In this document: positions 14,401 to 27,473 of the stretch, piece by piece
Numbering within the stretch: the first letter of the stretch is position 1
Layout of the letters: the number at the start of each line of letters is the position of its first letter
Assembly: GCF_016086655.4 (NCBI RefSeq)
Contig: NC_052135.2
Span: forward strand, 19,186,363 to 19,250,362
Source: Lepeophtheirus salmonis
Taxonomy: Eukaryota > Arthropoda > Copepoda > Siphonostomatoida > Caligidae
DNA: 64,000 nucleotides
Reading direction: 5' to 3'
The notes under the pieces: generated by a model
Told to the model about the DNA's origin: nothing
The model's input: the letters and a program-made list of their open reading frames with translations, nothing else
Database searches by the model: none
Program-made: the position numbers and the translations under genes

Positions 14401-14746
14401 ATAAGTAAACTAGTTTTTAAATTTCTTAAGACATTAATTTGCATAATTTTTTTAACAAAAATCTCTCTTATTTTTTTTAACTACTTTACTAAAAAAATGG
14501 CCGAAAGAAAATAATGTACGTTTGATGTATCAAGTATTCCTGGTCTAAGTACAACATAAAACTGATTTAAAAAGCAACAAAAATGCAAATTTGTGCATTT
14601 TATTTAATAACTAATACAAATAATATCATTAAGGATTAAACATATAAGAAGTTATAACTTCTTTATCTAAATTAAATAATCTAAAAATCCTTAACTAATA
14701 CTATTTTATTTTTATATCATACATAGATTAATCTATATATTCATAG

Positions 14747-14830
14747 GATCCAATGATTAGGGTTTTTACTTACGGAAATATACTAACAAATAAGGAAGCA
14801 GGAAGTTACTTTTTGTTACAATATAACCCT
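14747..14830 (+). pseudogene. Possible decayed duplicate of the Dpr Ig2 exon start
   Basis: An acceptor-like TTCATAG is followed by GATCCAATGATTAGG, close to the true exon start GACCAATGATTAAAA. A second match, GCAGGAAGT, lies downstream in both. The peptides compare as GPMIKIV...NAGS and DPMIRVF...EAGS. One extra base after the acceptor breaks the reading phase needed to join the upstream exon, and no Ig cysteine follows. It could be a dead tandem exon or chance. Confidence 0.3.
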
Positions 14831-16924
14831 CTGATCATTGAAAATCACTATTTAAAAAAAAATATTTGTATATTTCTTCATTCAATTTTTTGGCTACTTC
14901 AACAAAGCAGCTTTTTCAATTTGTTTCTCGTTCATTTTTATGTTACTATAAGGATTATTTTTGAGTATTCATAACAGTGGTTCTTTCTCAGTTTTGTGAA
15001 AAAAATAAATGATGTTGCACCATAAATGACCCTGGATGTCAAAATTTAAAAGGAGGGGCGCAGAGGAAATAATTTGAACATGGAACGTAATTACAAAAAA
15101 CCTAAGAATTCATCAATAATTTATTATTCAATTTCACAAGTTTTTTATAAAGTTCATCATATTTTATTTCCTTAAAGTTATAAATAAATTAAAGTTATTG
15201 TTATGAACATATTAAATTCTAGACCATTGTAAATATGCTGTTCATTTAAAAAAAAAAACATTCTACTTGAGAATTCAACAGATAAAATTTTAAAAATATT
15301 AAAATTATGGGGATATGAATGTAATAGTCCCTTTTTCAACCTTAAAGACACCTTCGAATACGACCCGCATCTTGTCGAAAAATCTATGCTCAATGACGTC
15401 ATCAGATATGATCTCGTCTAGAAATAAATTTTCAGCAACTTTTATGATAATAAAATATACTTCAATGATGCTTAAAACAAATTTTGGAAACAAAATACAA
15501 GTTTTTCTTGTGTACAAAAGTTACTATGGGAATATTCAAAGCTTTACTAAATTAATTAAATTAGTAAATTGAAGTTATTTTCTTCAATATCAGTGAAAAT
15601 GATATCTTTTGGGAAGGGATATAACTCATATTCGTATTGACTAATATTGTAAGTTTTTCCTTATTAGGAAATGTCTATTATTTTAAGTGGCTATTTCTTT
15701 TAAAAAACGATATTTTCGAATTTAAAGGAACATATATATTATTCCATGTATACTCCTTGTAAACTATAAAATATTGGAGCTGTTCATAAATTATATTTTT
15801 AATCAGAAATCTACCCTTTCCTTCTCTACGTAATCTTATTCTTCTTTAAATATGTTCTCTAACACCAAAAAATATCAAAAACTAATATATAAATTCACAT
15901 TATCTGATATTGTTATTTTTTATATTTAATATTTTTTATTTTCTTATCAGAGAATGTCCAAAAAATATAGCTTTTATTTGGCAAAAAGTTGTGTTGCAAA
16001 ATTACTATTTATTTACCATAATATGAAGTTTATGTTATAAGAGGATAGCATTGCCCCATATATGTGCAACAATACCCCCAAATAGTCCGGCACTTTTAAG
16101 ATACCGGATCACTGCAGTGTCATTTTTATGGGGCACATGCTGGGTATACTTTAGTTAACATTATGTTTATTCACCAAGATGAAAGTATAAAATAAGGCAT
16201 TATTTCATGAAAAAACGATTGATTGTTAAAAAAAAAGCCCACAACTTTATTTTTGCAACTGGCCTAGCTTACGCCAAAACAACCCTAGATTACTCAAATA
16301 TATACTTTACAATGACTCTTACTAATACCACCTAACATTGTAACGTGTAATTTGTATATTTAATGAGTCAAGGCTAATAAAATTACACTACTATACCAGA
16401 ATTTCGATTTCGGATATAAGGAGGTTATAAAGAAAGTTATTAAAACAAAAAAATAAATAAATAGCTAACTCAACATATTTTTATATTCTTAGAATGCAAA
16501 TAATAAAAAAGTATTTTGACAAAATGAAATATTATTTTTATTCTTGGTAAATGTAATTAAGGCATTGTTTGGTTAAAAAAATACGATGATTGTTAACTAA
16601 AATAGACAGAACCGTTCTGTTCAATACTTTTACATTAGAGAGTAGATGCCAAAACTATTGAAGATCGAGAACAAGAGAAAAAACTAATCATTTTATTTTG
16701 AAGAAGAAGCATTTTCTTAATCCAGTTGTTCCGTCTTAGTTATCACAACCAATTAAAGGTATTTCATTGTTGAGAGGAGAACAAAGTTGTGAGGGATTTA
16801 GGCTTAAACAAAACAAAATCATCAAAAGTGATTATTTACATTAATCTCTCGACACATAACTAGTAGAAATATATTATTTTATTTTTGTAACATTTAGCAA
16901 AGAACATAACTCAGCAACAAAAAA

Positions 16925-17040
16925 TACATTCAAATCTATCTATTAAATGGAATTCCCACAACTCATGGACAGCACGCTCGGGAGTTATGCTCTTGAACTT
17001 GATGTGTGTACCTTAGCGCTCCAGTAATTCCTTGAGAAAA
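16925..17040 (-). pseudogene. Short coding-like fragment of unknown origin
   Basis: On the minus strand one frame reads LKELLER, a stop, then GTHIKFKSITPERAVHELWE. This is protein-like, less biased composition than the surrounding AT-rich DNA. I do not recognise the family. It is probably a scrap of a transposon or host exon. Confidence 0.3.
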
Positions 17041-18539
17041 ATATATAATTTATAAATGGATTTCACCAAAAGATTCCTAGGTTAGATGGGGTAATTGTAA
17101 TACTATAATGTTTACTTATACTTAATCATTGCAACTCCATCTAACCAATTAAAGGAACATTGGGACAAAAAAATGTATTAAGTCTATTAATATTTTATAG
17201 GGTATAAAATAACCTGCAATTGTTTTTTATATTCTGATGGGGCATTAATAGAAAATCGACAATTTTTTTCCCTTAAATTTAAACGGTGTTATTTTTGTTT
17301 ATTTTTTCTAGAGGATCATAAAATGACCTTTATAACACCATTTTTGATTAAGTGGCATATATTTCATATCCTATCTATGAGCTTTGATATTTTAGTAAAT
17401 ATTTTTCCAGCAAGAAACTTGCTTATTTAAGCTGTTGTAAAATCCCAAGAACTCCACAGCTAAGTATCAAAGTCATTATAATAAGTATCTAATCGCTTCT
17501 GAGAAATGGGTTAAGTACAGAGTAATTTCGGGTACTCTTGAAACGGCCTGGATGTGTATACTAGAAAGACGGGCAAGCAGATTGTATTTCTGCGGTTTTC
17601 ACTTCTAATTTTATATTCCTATGTTAATAATAGTGAATATATATATATAAAATAAAAAAATAAAAATAAAAACTCTGTTGGCTACAAAAGCAGAATTTTT
17701 GGTATATAAAGATCATTTTCATGTGTCTCTGCGTAAAACTAATGAAAAACACCATTTCAATAATTTTTTTGGCAACTTTAACTTGTGATTTAATTTTTTA
17801 ATTAACCACACAAATTTGTCATGGGCTTTTCAATCACGGATATAAATATACTTAATAGGATTTGTCTTTAAATTTACATTCACCAAGGCATATATAATTG
17901 TTGGTAATAAAGGATAAACGTAAATATATATGTAATTATAATTTTGATAAGCATTGTAATTGAAGAGAGGATATATTAAATTCCAATTTAAAGAGAAAAA
18001 CAAGTTTAATCCACTTTCAATTGAGTAATCTATAAATTTAGGACAATATTAATTTGTTTTCTTAAAAAGCTTTTTTTTTTTTAAATAATGGACTAATAAT
18101 AATGCAGGCTTTTTGATTTACTTCATACTTTTTTTATGAGTCAGAAAAGTTCAAACTGTATTTTTATTTGTACGGAATGAAATAAGAACTTGAATAATTA
18201 AAAAAATAATTTTTAATAACTTTTAGCTATAACAAGTACAATTTTTTTAAGAATAAAAATGATGGACGGAGGATTCAATTAATAGGTTTGCATTACCTAA
18301 AAATTATAATTAATATAATTACGAATATTAAATGATGAAAATGATAAAGAGGAATATAAAATATTTTTTTTATGATATAATTTTGTAAAAATCTTTTTAA
18401 AAGCTATTTATTATAATTTCGATGTAAATATTATTTGTTTTTTCCTTACACAAACAAAAACTTATTTATAATTAAGTGGGTACTTTAAAAAAAAATTACA
18501 ATAAGTATTAATTTCGTACTATTCCAGGACCTCCGACTT

Positions 18540-19330
18540 CACGACATGTTTCTTGTAATAGTTGATGGTACGTTTTTAAAATTTTCAAATGCCTAGCAGA
18601 AGTTGATGGAAAGTATTTTATTAACTCAAAAACGTACCTCTACGATGCATCGTTGGATAGGTTCGATATCTGCAGTTTAAATGCAGTATACATACCTTGC
18701 TGCAGCAGATACCATAATTGCTCTAATGTGAGCGATGTCAATTGGTATTTCTTCCATATTCCGTTGGCCAATATAGGCATTGACATTTAAAATACTAGCT
18801 CTGATAACTTTTTCTTCAGTACTGTAAAATGTTCTAGATGTCATGCCAAATAATATGTATGCCCTTACAAAATTTGGGCTCAAATTACGAATGGATTCTT
18901 GTTTTATAATAAAAAACCTTTTTCTTTGTACATAAAGGTTTATTTAAAATATGTTCCATTTGGTTAGCCAAGACCCAAGCTAATATTTGATAGGCTTCGT
19001 TTAATATAGTTAAAGGTATCTAAGGACCTTAGCTTGTTTCATCACCCTTCTTTGGAATCAATGTAGTTTTTCCACGAGTTAGTGCTGGAGGATTTTTTCG
19101 TTTACGTTTCATGTTCTCCCAAAATTTCAAAAATTACGGGGCTATGGCGTCAGAACATATGGTGAAAATTTTTCCAGTAATGTTGTTGGGTCCAAATACT
19201 TTATTATCTTTATAAAAATGGTTTATGTAATGCTAAATATTTTCATACGAGAACACAGAGCAAGAATATACTTTTTTAGATCTAGGAAAATAATTCCTGT
19301 GACACTCTATCTTGAGTGAAAAAAAATTAG
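18540..19330 (-). mobile_element. Decayed LINE reverse transcriptase fragment
   Basis: Minus-strand frames, broken by stops and shifts, give in order VFGPNNITGKIF (compare APGPDNIPxxxL), then CSDAIAP, then TTLIPKKGDET (compare TPIPKKGD), then PLTILNEAYQILAWVLANQM (compare YRPITLLNxxYKILxxxLANRL). This is the start of a non-LTR RT domain; catalytic motifs A-C are not found. The segment nearest 18677 encodes a different coding-like block, listed separately. Confidence 0.65.
18677..18890 (-). other. Exon-like coding segment, related to the one at 60607
   Basis: A 68-codon minus-strand frame. Its distal part reads EEIPIDIAHIRAIMVSAAAR and is followed at once by a textbook splice donor (CAAG|GTATGTATAC). 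A second minus-strand segment at 60750-60930 has a similar peptide and a donor-like sequence at the same place. The family is not recognised. It may be part of the adjacent retroelement or an old host exon. Confidence 0.35.
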
Positions 19331-19500
19331 TCCCAAAACTTTTCTCTGCCCAAGGTACCACTTTCTTATCCAAAAGTTCAATGTAAGCATCTGCATTGAA
19401 CGTTTCCTTCCTGTCCACAAAAATGGAAGGGCATACTTCCCTGAACTGGCAAGTAGATTTCTTTATTCAAAAGACATGTGTCACTGAAGTCGAAACATTG
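19331..19500 (-). mobile_element. Mariner/Tc1-superfamily transposase fragment abutting the RT
   Basis: Minus-strand frame CPSIFVDRKETFNADAYIEL followed by LDKKVVPWAEKSFG matches the stretch between catalytic residues 1 and 2 of maT/mariner transposases (P.(I/V)F(V/I).....(V/F)N...Y(I/L).LL..KV(L/V)PW......G). The catalytic Asp boxes are absent. It runs without a stop into the RT-like sequence, so the open frame from 19418 to 19233 is a chance fusion of two element types. Confidence 0.6.
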
Positions 19501-22452
19501 TCTAGATGCTCATTTATGATGTAGCGGCTGATCTGCTTATTCCTAACTGGCATGAAAAGTGAAAAAAAATTTAAAATCTTATCAGCTTCTTCTGTTTAGA
19601 GACAATATGACCAGATAAGATCAACCTTGTACATCTTTAATAAGATTAATATTATAGATTACTGATTACAGTTAGGATCTCTTGAAAGTCTTATCCTGAA
19701 TAACAAATATGTTTGGACTGTAAATGATAAATATACAAAATATTTTATATAATTAAATTATGCCAGGAAAATTGCAATATTTTTAATTGACATTTTTCAA
19801 CACACAATAAATAATTATAATAATTTAAATTACTACGGAAGCAATGAAAAAATATAATTCCTCTAAAAAGATTTCATTTACTAATCTAAATTAGTGTTTA
19901 TCCAATATTTCAAAGAAAAGTTGACAATAATTATTGGTTTTTGTTTTAATCATCATGTACATTATATTATATTTTTATTATTTCGATTACCGTTCCAGCA
20001 CTCCTTTTTGTATAAAAAACATAACTTTGACAATACATTTACCTACAGTTTGAACCAGGCAGAAGCAGCCTTTTGACAAATTTATAAAAAATTGATTATT
20101 TCCTTTTGACCAAGAGCTGCAAATGCATTTATTTATATATAATATTAATGAATACCGGTGGTATGTATAAGATACTTTCCAGGGGACGTACAAATATAAT
20201 TGGGGGAGGGGTGTTTCTCATTTATCATCTAAATATTGCTCCAACTTATGTTTTTTTGTAACGTCATAGAAAGTATCAAACTATTTGAAAATTTTTGATT
20301 TTTTACTTGACTAAAGAATTACAATATTTAAAAAAAAATTGCTGTTAAGTTCTAACTAAGAGGATAGTTTTAACAATGTATACAACTCAAATCACACTAT
20401 AAATTATAAAAATGTTATATTTTAAATATTAAACTAATTAGCTCAATTTTTATAAGCAGATGTGTAAACATCAATATAATTCAAAGCCTCAAGTAGAGTT
20501 TGAAACTATACAACAAAATAAAAACCATTTTACTTTTTTTTCAAAAAGAGATTATAGGTACATCTGTTCACGTATATTATGTATGCTTATATATGTAATT
20601 GTACATATCCAAATTATACACCAAATAGTTTTAATTAAAAATGCAATAGCTTGACCTCGATATAGAGAAAAAATGGAGTGGAGTTGTAAATCCTAAGCAT
20701 TTTCTGTAAAATAAAAATCCAAAAATTGACATGAAAAATCCGACAATTTGAAAAATCTATGAAAGAGGAACCTTAAATATTATGATGTATTATTGGATTA
20801 GCTGCAAACAGCTATGAGGGGAAGAGAATAACCTCTGCATTCGACAATATTATATACGATATAGGCTGGAATTATTTCCGATTTAGGTCATCAAACTCTG
20901 ACATATCTTAAAATGTATTCGTAGAGACTCGTATTAGTATAACTTGTCGTTATACTAAAAAAATTAACCTAAAAGTAACATAATAATAACTGCAAATAAT
21001 TTAAGCTTAAAATTTGGAGAGTTGTAAATCCATATCAATTTTAATGATTTTAATTTTGTTGTTATTGACGACCTGAATATCGTTTTTTATAATTTAATAA
21101 GGTTTTGATTTTTTGTTCTGTTTTTGAGTATAGAACATAAGAGTATAAATTGTAACCACGTCATGAATGACAAAGAGTCACACTCATGATTTATAGGGGT
21201 ATTATCAGTATTGTTGTTAAAATAAGGATGTTAAAATTGTCGAAATTCTCGTAAGCATACATTCAAAAAAAAGTATATGTTCCTAACTTATAAAATATGA
21301 GTACTTTTATAAAATAGTTTCTTCAAAATGTCATGGTAATTATTTTTATTTTCGTTTATAGCAAAAAAAAATTAATATTTACGTTACTATTTATAACTTT
21401 CTAAAAAAATCACAGGATTACTTTTAATCTTTCAAGAGCAAATTCACCATTAGTTATTTTATAATAAAAGGTAAAGAGATTATAAGAAAAGTAGAAACAA
21501 TGCAGTTTTAATAATATTTCAAGTAAAAACAAGTATATATATACTGTGTTAACTCATTAAAACAACTTAGATCAAAAATGACTCCTTCTTTAAAGTATCT
21601 TATTTTATCTTTAATAAAATGCAGTTAGAATTAAGTATAACAATAAAAGCATTGGAAAATAAAAACACTGTTCAGATAACCAATTATTAAAAAAACTTAC
21701 ATACTAAAAATTGTTTAGTATTTACAATTTTAAGATAAGTTTACTTTAAAGGCATTTTTATGTTGATGTGAAAATTAGTGTACTAATTTTTTAAGCATTT
21801 ATGTATATCAGAGAGTTTTATTTATCATATATAATATAATATCGTATTAATGTATCAACTTTTAATAATTAATATTAACTAATAAAAATTTATAAAAAAG
21901 CCTAATTAGTACTAAAAGTATATATTTGTGTAAAAACTTTGTTCCTAAAAAATCATTAAGTTATTTATTAATGTAAAAGTAATATCTTATCGGAAAGTAT
22001 GAGTAAAATATTCAAAAAAAGAGTTTATATTTTGTGCCATATTGTAACAATCAATATTTATGAATTAAAACAATACCCCTTCTACCTAACATCTGTTATT
22101 GTGGGAAATATTAATTGGAAAAGGCCACCAAAAAACACATTAAAGATGAATATAAAGTAGCAACTATTTGGTCCTTACACATAACATAAAACAACTCCAT
22201 ATATTTCCATGTATTTGACAGGAACTAAATGAGGTGGAGAGGTTAAGATATTTTATGATAGTGGAAATAATACTCCCAATATGAAGAGTATTTGGTGGTA
22301 TTAATATACAATGGAGTTATATAAAATATGGCATAGAACGTATGTGATACTTTTTGTAGTGATAACCAGAACAGGATTTTTTGTCTAAGGATATTATCAT
22401 TATTGTGTAATTCTTGAGAAGGTCACATCTAGTCACATATGAAGTAATCATT
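19501..22452. other. Intron part, AT-rich
   Basis: No gene recognised. A partial copy of the dispersed repeat lies at 21158-21225. A GC-richer patch at 20810-20960 is unexplained. Confidence 0.5.
21158..21225 (+). repeat. Dispersed repeat, partial copy
   Basis: TCATGAATGACAAAGAGT, then a short divergent part, then GGGGTATTATCAGT, matches the first third of the 220-bp family (best against the 49360 copy read on its minus strand). Confidence 0.45.
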
Positions 22453-22686
22453 TGTGCGTGTGCTGATGAAAGACGGAGATGTATAATGAAAGTTAACTCA
22501 GAATTATAAGTGCAGTTCCTATTTGGACTTAATGTAGAATTGAGAATCGACATAGAAGTAAATTCATAATATATGGCCTTGTTGTATAAGGAGTGGGATT
22601 TATATTTACTTCTTTCCTCTCCCCTTTGCTTGCTGAAAATCTAATAAAACACCATGACAGCTAAGCTGCTCCCCTCAAGAACATTT
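22453..22686 (+). repeat. Dispersed ~220-bp repeat, copy 2
   Basis: Shares with copies 1 and 3 the GCGTGTGCTGATGAA start, GAATTGAGAATCGACAT in the middle, then GGAGTGGGATTTATATTT, TTCTTTCCTCTC, and the end CATGACAGCTAAGCTGCTCC. Confidence 0.6.
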
Positions 22687-24302
22687 TTTTAAATATCAGG
22701 TTTACCATATTAACTTTCTATTTCTGTATGTTTCCATATCGACTGCTCATATTTCGTTCAACTCTATAATCTATAAATTAATTATCAATCCAAATATAGT
22801 GTGTGCTATTAAACAAACATAAGTAGAGCAAAAATTATTTTATATTATTATAAGTATACTATATTAACAGACTTGATGTCAAAGTAAAAATATACTTATC
22901 ATGCCCAATTTCAGTATACAAAAAGGTTATTCATAGATTTCATCCTTTTTATGATAACTTCTCATTATATACGAAATACATAACTTTTTATCAGAAATAT
23001 CACTACAAATCCTTATCGTACAACTAAAAAAATGCTGATAAGTCTTTCAATATAAACTATCAACTAATCTTTTATAATTTTTTTTGATTTTATTAAATAT
23101 TTTTTGTCCAAAGGTGATAGATACTATATGTAAATATTTAACTTAAATTGAATTAATTAATAATTTGACTGATTGTAATATGTAATTAATATTTTAAAGG
23201 CAAGAAAATTTATCTCAATTAAAATATGCTACACATTTTTCAACAGATTTACCCATCTACTCCATAAGAAAATTAAAATTTTATTTGAAAAAAAATCAAA
23301 ACTTTTTAGGTTGTAACTAACATTTATCGTTTACTTTTAGCAATGAAAATAATATCACCTTCCAAAGAAGATCTTTTATTTTACTAGACTTTGGTATGAT
23401 GAGACACATTCTGTAGAAAAGATAATCAAGATGACAGCATAAACTATCTATTGAGGCATTACAATATTTATCCTTTATATGCAACAAATTTTTTATTAAT
23501 CGATTTTAACTTTGCTTTTCCAATATAAAGTTATTTCACGTCAAAGTGTGGCTCTGAATCGAAATTATACTCTAAAAACATGATTTTTTTTTAAATTCTA
23601 AAGATGAATCAATTTTAATTGAAAGTTTTCATTGTCTTTTTTGTGTTTTAAGCCTTAAATATCATTAATAAAATTTGGTTTCAACCTGCAGGTGTTCCAA
23701 GAATTTTGTTTCATAGTGTAATTCAAATAAGTAAAACAAGAAATAACTCCAAATAAACAGTTTGTCAAACAATTTCATTTTGTTTCCTGGGAGAAATTTG
23801 TTAGAACATTAGAAATTATATGAAATGGTGAACTTTTAGAGTATTAATAAGTTGCTATTACTTTTATATTGAACCGAATACATTAAAAAAATGCAAGCAT
23901 ATATTTGGACTCTATATGTTTGCTTAACTATTATTATTTCGTAACCAAATATCTATTAAGGCATTACAATATTTATTTCTATTTTTCATCTCGACGCATG
24001 AAACACACCTTTGCGTTCAGTGATTTGCATTATACTTTAATTTCAAGGGTATTGATTATCATTCTGTTCCTAAAACAAAATTGGTGAAATTTCACCTTTT
24101 TTTTTTTTTTTAAACATTGAAAATTTATTGTTTTGAGATACTCCACCCCACTGGCTCTTGTCTCTTACTTATCTATCTAAGGAAATGTATTATCGAATAT
24201 TCTTACTCCTATCAGACCTCCACTTTGGATTTCCCAAACTTTATTTCATAACACAAACTCTACAATGGACGCTCTTAAAAATAAGACAAAAGGAAAACTA
24301 GT
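22687..24302. other. Intron part, AT-rich
   Basis: No gene. A 25-bp sequence, TCTATTRAGGCATTACAATA extended by TTTAT, occurs twice, near 23448 and 23951. Confidence 0.5.
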
Positions 24303-24785
24303 TTGCACACGGGAAAAGTTAGTGTTCTTCATTTATTCGAAATTTATAAGTGTTGTGATACAGATCTTTTGTTGAATAACTACGAATTAGTTTTGTATTT
24401 GCTACGACTTTTTAAGTCTGTTGATATATTGGTGCAATGTATAAGACAACGATATTCTTTCGGTTCGTGTTGCAAAATAGTGGTTGTGATTTTTTTTAAA
24501 TTTAAAAATAAAATAAACAAAAAATTTTCACAACAATTATGCCTATACTGTAAAAAAAACTCAACCGTTTGAAGGTGCAGATCGAACAAAAGTGGCCAAT
24601 TGGTGAACAAGAGACATCAAGATATCATTATGACAAATTTTGCCTCGATAGAGGCCTCAGATAAAAATAAGTTGTCTGAGTTTTTGATAACAATGACAAG
24701 TAGTTCTACAAAAAAGGGTATTCTGAAGTTGGATTCTCGTCGGCAACAACGAGTCAAGCATAGCATGGCATACTTGCCTTAAATC
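24303..24785 (+). mobile_element. Mariner remnant with internal deletion
   Basis: The right part (24630-24781) reads ASDKNKLSEFLITMTSSSTK then KGILKLDSRRQQ, the C-terminal block of a mariner transposase (compare LSxFFAxKDQxFYExGIMKL then PSRWQQV). The left part contains GGTTCGTGTTGCAAAATAGT at about 24462, shared with the mariner pieces at 27379 and 28737. The catalytic DDE middle is missing. It is same-family DNA to the 28737-29190 copy and inactive. Confidence 0.65.
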
Positions 24786-27378
24786 GAATGATATATAAGA
24801 TTTTTTTCAACTAAATAATCAGTATTTCGTTTTTTGATCAGTGATTTTCAATAATATACAATTAGAGACAAGTTGAAAAGTTATTCATTAAAGATCTCAT
24901 AAATGGTTTTTATTTACGTTCAATAAAATTCTGTTTACTTGAATTTATAACTAATAATAAAAAAAAACACAAAAGATAAAATTCTTACTTATGAATGTTT
25001 TTTTCATGTTTTTCGTTAATTTTTATAACTATTTATATAAATCGGAATATTTACTGTTACTTTTATAAAATTGAATTAAGCCTTCGAATACTTGTAAGAT
25101 AAATTCATTACATGAATAAGTAACTCAAATGTATATTTGTAAAAAAATTATCTTTTTGGTGCATCTATATATAACAGATTTTGGAGGGGGGAAACTTTTT
25201 GTGGCACAATACGTGTTCTACACATTTGATCTGGCACATTAAAATATTTCTTATTTTAACTATGGTATGTAACAAATGCCAATGTATTTTTTCATCCATT
25301 TGATACACATAAGAAGTTGCAAATGAAAAAAAAACGATAATTTATTTTTCATTACTTTGATAATTTAGAAATATACATATATCCAACTTCAAGCAGTGAA
25401 AAGAATATCAAACACTACTAGGTACATTTATGCTAATGTATAATATTCTCTTCATACTAAATACACAACAAAATCACTTCAAAAAGTCAAGTACACATAA
25501 CAATATTTAAGTTTTTAATATTTAATTGTATGTTTCAGGTATAAAATTTTGATTTTTATTATAAAAGTCCATAATGGACAAAGATGGGTGTCATTTTTGA
25601 TACCTAAGTTAATGAAAATAAAACTTTTTATGTATTTTATCTCAAGAATTATAACTTAAATAATTTATAAAAATTTTTGTCTTTGATCATAAGATTAAAA
25701 AATTATTGCCACTGAAAAACAAAATCGAGTCTCAAAGAATGAAGAAAATCGAGTCATTAAAATTTTGAATGTGTTTCAAAGATGGCATTGTAGTACTATT
25801 ACATAGAACACAGTCATACAATAATTAATAATAATCTTTTCTTACTTTTTGGGGATTTTTAGTCAACTCAGAGGCTGAAATATTGTGTGAAACATATTTT
25901 AGCTCCACCTTCTATGTAATTTTTTATTTTCATACACATTATGTTACCAATTTTTTTAGAAGGATAAATTAGTAGTTTATGAGTTATAAACTAATTTCAT
26001 GGTCCTGTTAAATATTCAGGTTTAAAATAATGTTTTTTTATCCTGGTATGTTCTTTATATTTATCTACATATACAATGCATATTAACAGAGGAGATAAAA
26101 GGGAATAAACAATGTTTTATTCTGTTTCAGAATAATTGATTAATTTCAAAATAATATACATATTCTATTCATCGAAGGTTATAAAAAGTCTGTAAAATTA
26201 CGTCATATCAATATTTTAAAATTAAAAGTTTTTTACAGAATTTTATTTGGATAAAATTATTTTTTTAATTAGGAATTTTGGCAATGGTCTTTTTATAAAA
26301 ATTAACCGATGTTTTTTTTTATAAAATGCATTATATTATTTATTTGACTTAATTTTCTTAATTTGCAACGTTCCATTAAAAATATATTTTTAATTATGTA
26401 AACGAAATAATTTTTGTGGCAGTTGTCACCCCTGCTCTATAGTTAACAAAATTTAGTGTTATATTTATCTAACTACTATTTTAGATTATTAATTCAGAGG
26501 TATAAGATAATATGATAAAAAATTATAAAACTAAAGAAATTTAAAGTTTTATACAGCTAAAATAACAATTTTTTTATGTTTGAGATTACTAAAAATCCCA
26601 TGGAAGTGCTTGTGTTAGAATTTGAAGGAAAGTAATTTGGGGTTATTTAGTTTGTATTAGGGATATATTGGTTCAACATTTTCGAATTTTTGTACGCTTG
26701 CGCTGATTTTATATTTATGTATGCTAGCCAAAAACGTCATTACCAATCAACGTTCAGCAACTTTTATAAGAATTATAGCTACATTGATTTGGCGGAAATT
26801 AAGAATAATGGAAAACTATTATTCACCTTCAAATATAATTACAGTTTTACTGAACCAATTCCATTGATAAACTAAAGTACTTTTATTATGCAAAAATTAT
26901 TCCTTCTGAAGTGTACTTTTGAGTTTGGAACGTTTTCTAAGGACTTGCCACAAGGAAAAGATCAATTTTATGTCCTATATTAAGGACCGAAAACATTCTA
27001 TTTTGTATCAACAACAATATATATATACATTTATAACTTCATAAAAAGTTAATATTGATCCGTCTCTTTTTTTATAGTACTTATGTGTGAATAGATATAT
27101 CAGAACGAATAACATCTTTTGTTTTAATGCATGGAAAAAAAAATTATTTTGATATACATATCACATACTCAACATAAAATACAGATATAATCATATGTAA
27201 TTGTGAATATAAGTAGCAACATTCACAGTCATATAATTCTATTTGCAGAATAAATTTAATACATTTAAGTTGATGGAAGTAATTCTTTACACTATTTTCT
27301 TATTGGATTTTTAGTTGGGATTCTTTACTTTTGTAAGTTTATTAAGAGTTCAACTTTTGCTAGCTGTAGTTTAAAGCT
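24786..27378. other. Intron part, AT-rich
   Basis: No recognised gene or element; long A/T runs only. Confidence 0.5.
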
Positions 27379-27473
27379 ATATGGGGCCGATACTCTTTTT
27401 GGTTCGTGTTGCACAACAGTGGTCTGAGGGATTTATTTTTTCCAAATCAATTCTACCCTCTATATAATGTGAA
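27379..27473 (+). mobile_element. Mariner fragment, duplicate of 28737-28830
   Basis: Nearly identical over about 95 bp to 28737-28830 (shared run ATGGGGCCGATACTCTTTT, then GGTTCGTGTTGCACAACAGT). A frame reads YGADTLLVRVAQQW in the second copy, like the N-terminal helix-turn-helix of mariner transposases. The match stops exactly where Gypsy sequence starts. Confidence 0.6.

Larger units (their letters stand above)
11469..18530. other. Intron part with no recognised element
   Basis: Mostly A/T-rich sequence. I note the decoy exon near 14747, a GC-richer patch at 16040-16140, and a short coding-like minus-strand piece at 16925-17040. Nothing else can be supported. Confidence 0.5.

Noticed and set aside
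16195..16610. Two similar strings starting AAGGCATT and ending GATTGTTAA near 16195 and 16560
   Set aside because: Under 40 bp with several mismatches in AT-rich sequence; not distinguishable from chance.
17080..17146. 10-bp inverted repeat GGTTAGATGG ... CCATCTAACC
   Set aside because: Short and imperfect beyond 10 bp; no flanking duplication, so not called as an element.
18528..18575. Acceptor TATTCCAG followed by a phase-correct GPP..S..VSC peptide, like another Dpr Ig2 exon start
   Set aside because: A stop follows within 13 codons and no further Ig residues appear; it also borders the LINE fragment. Taken as coincidence.
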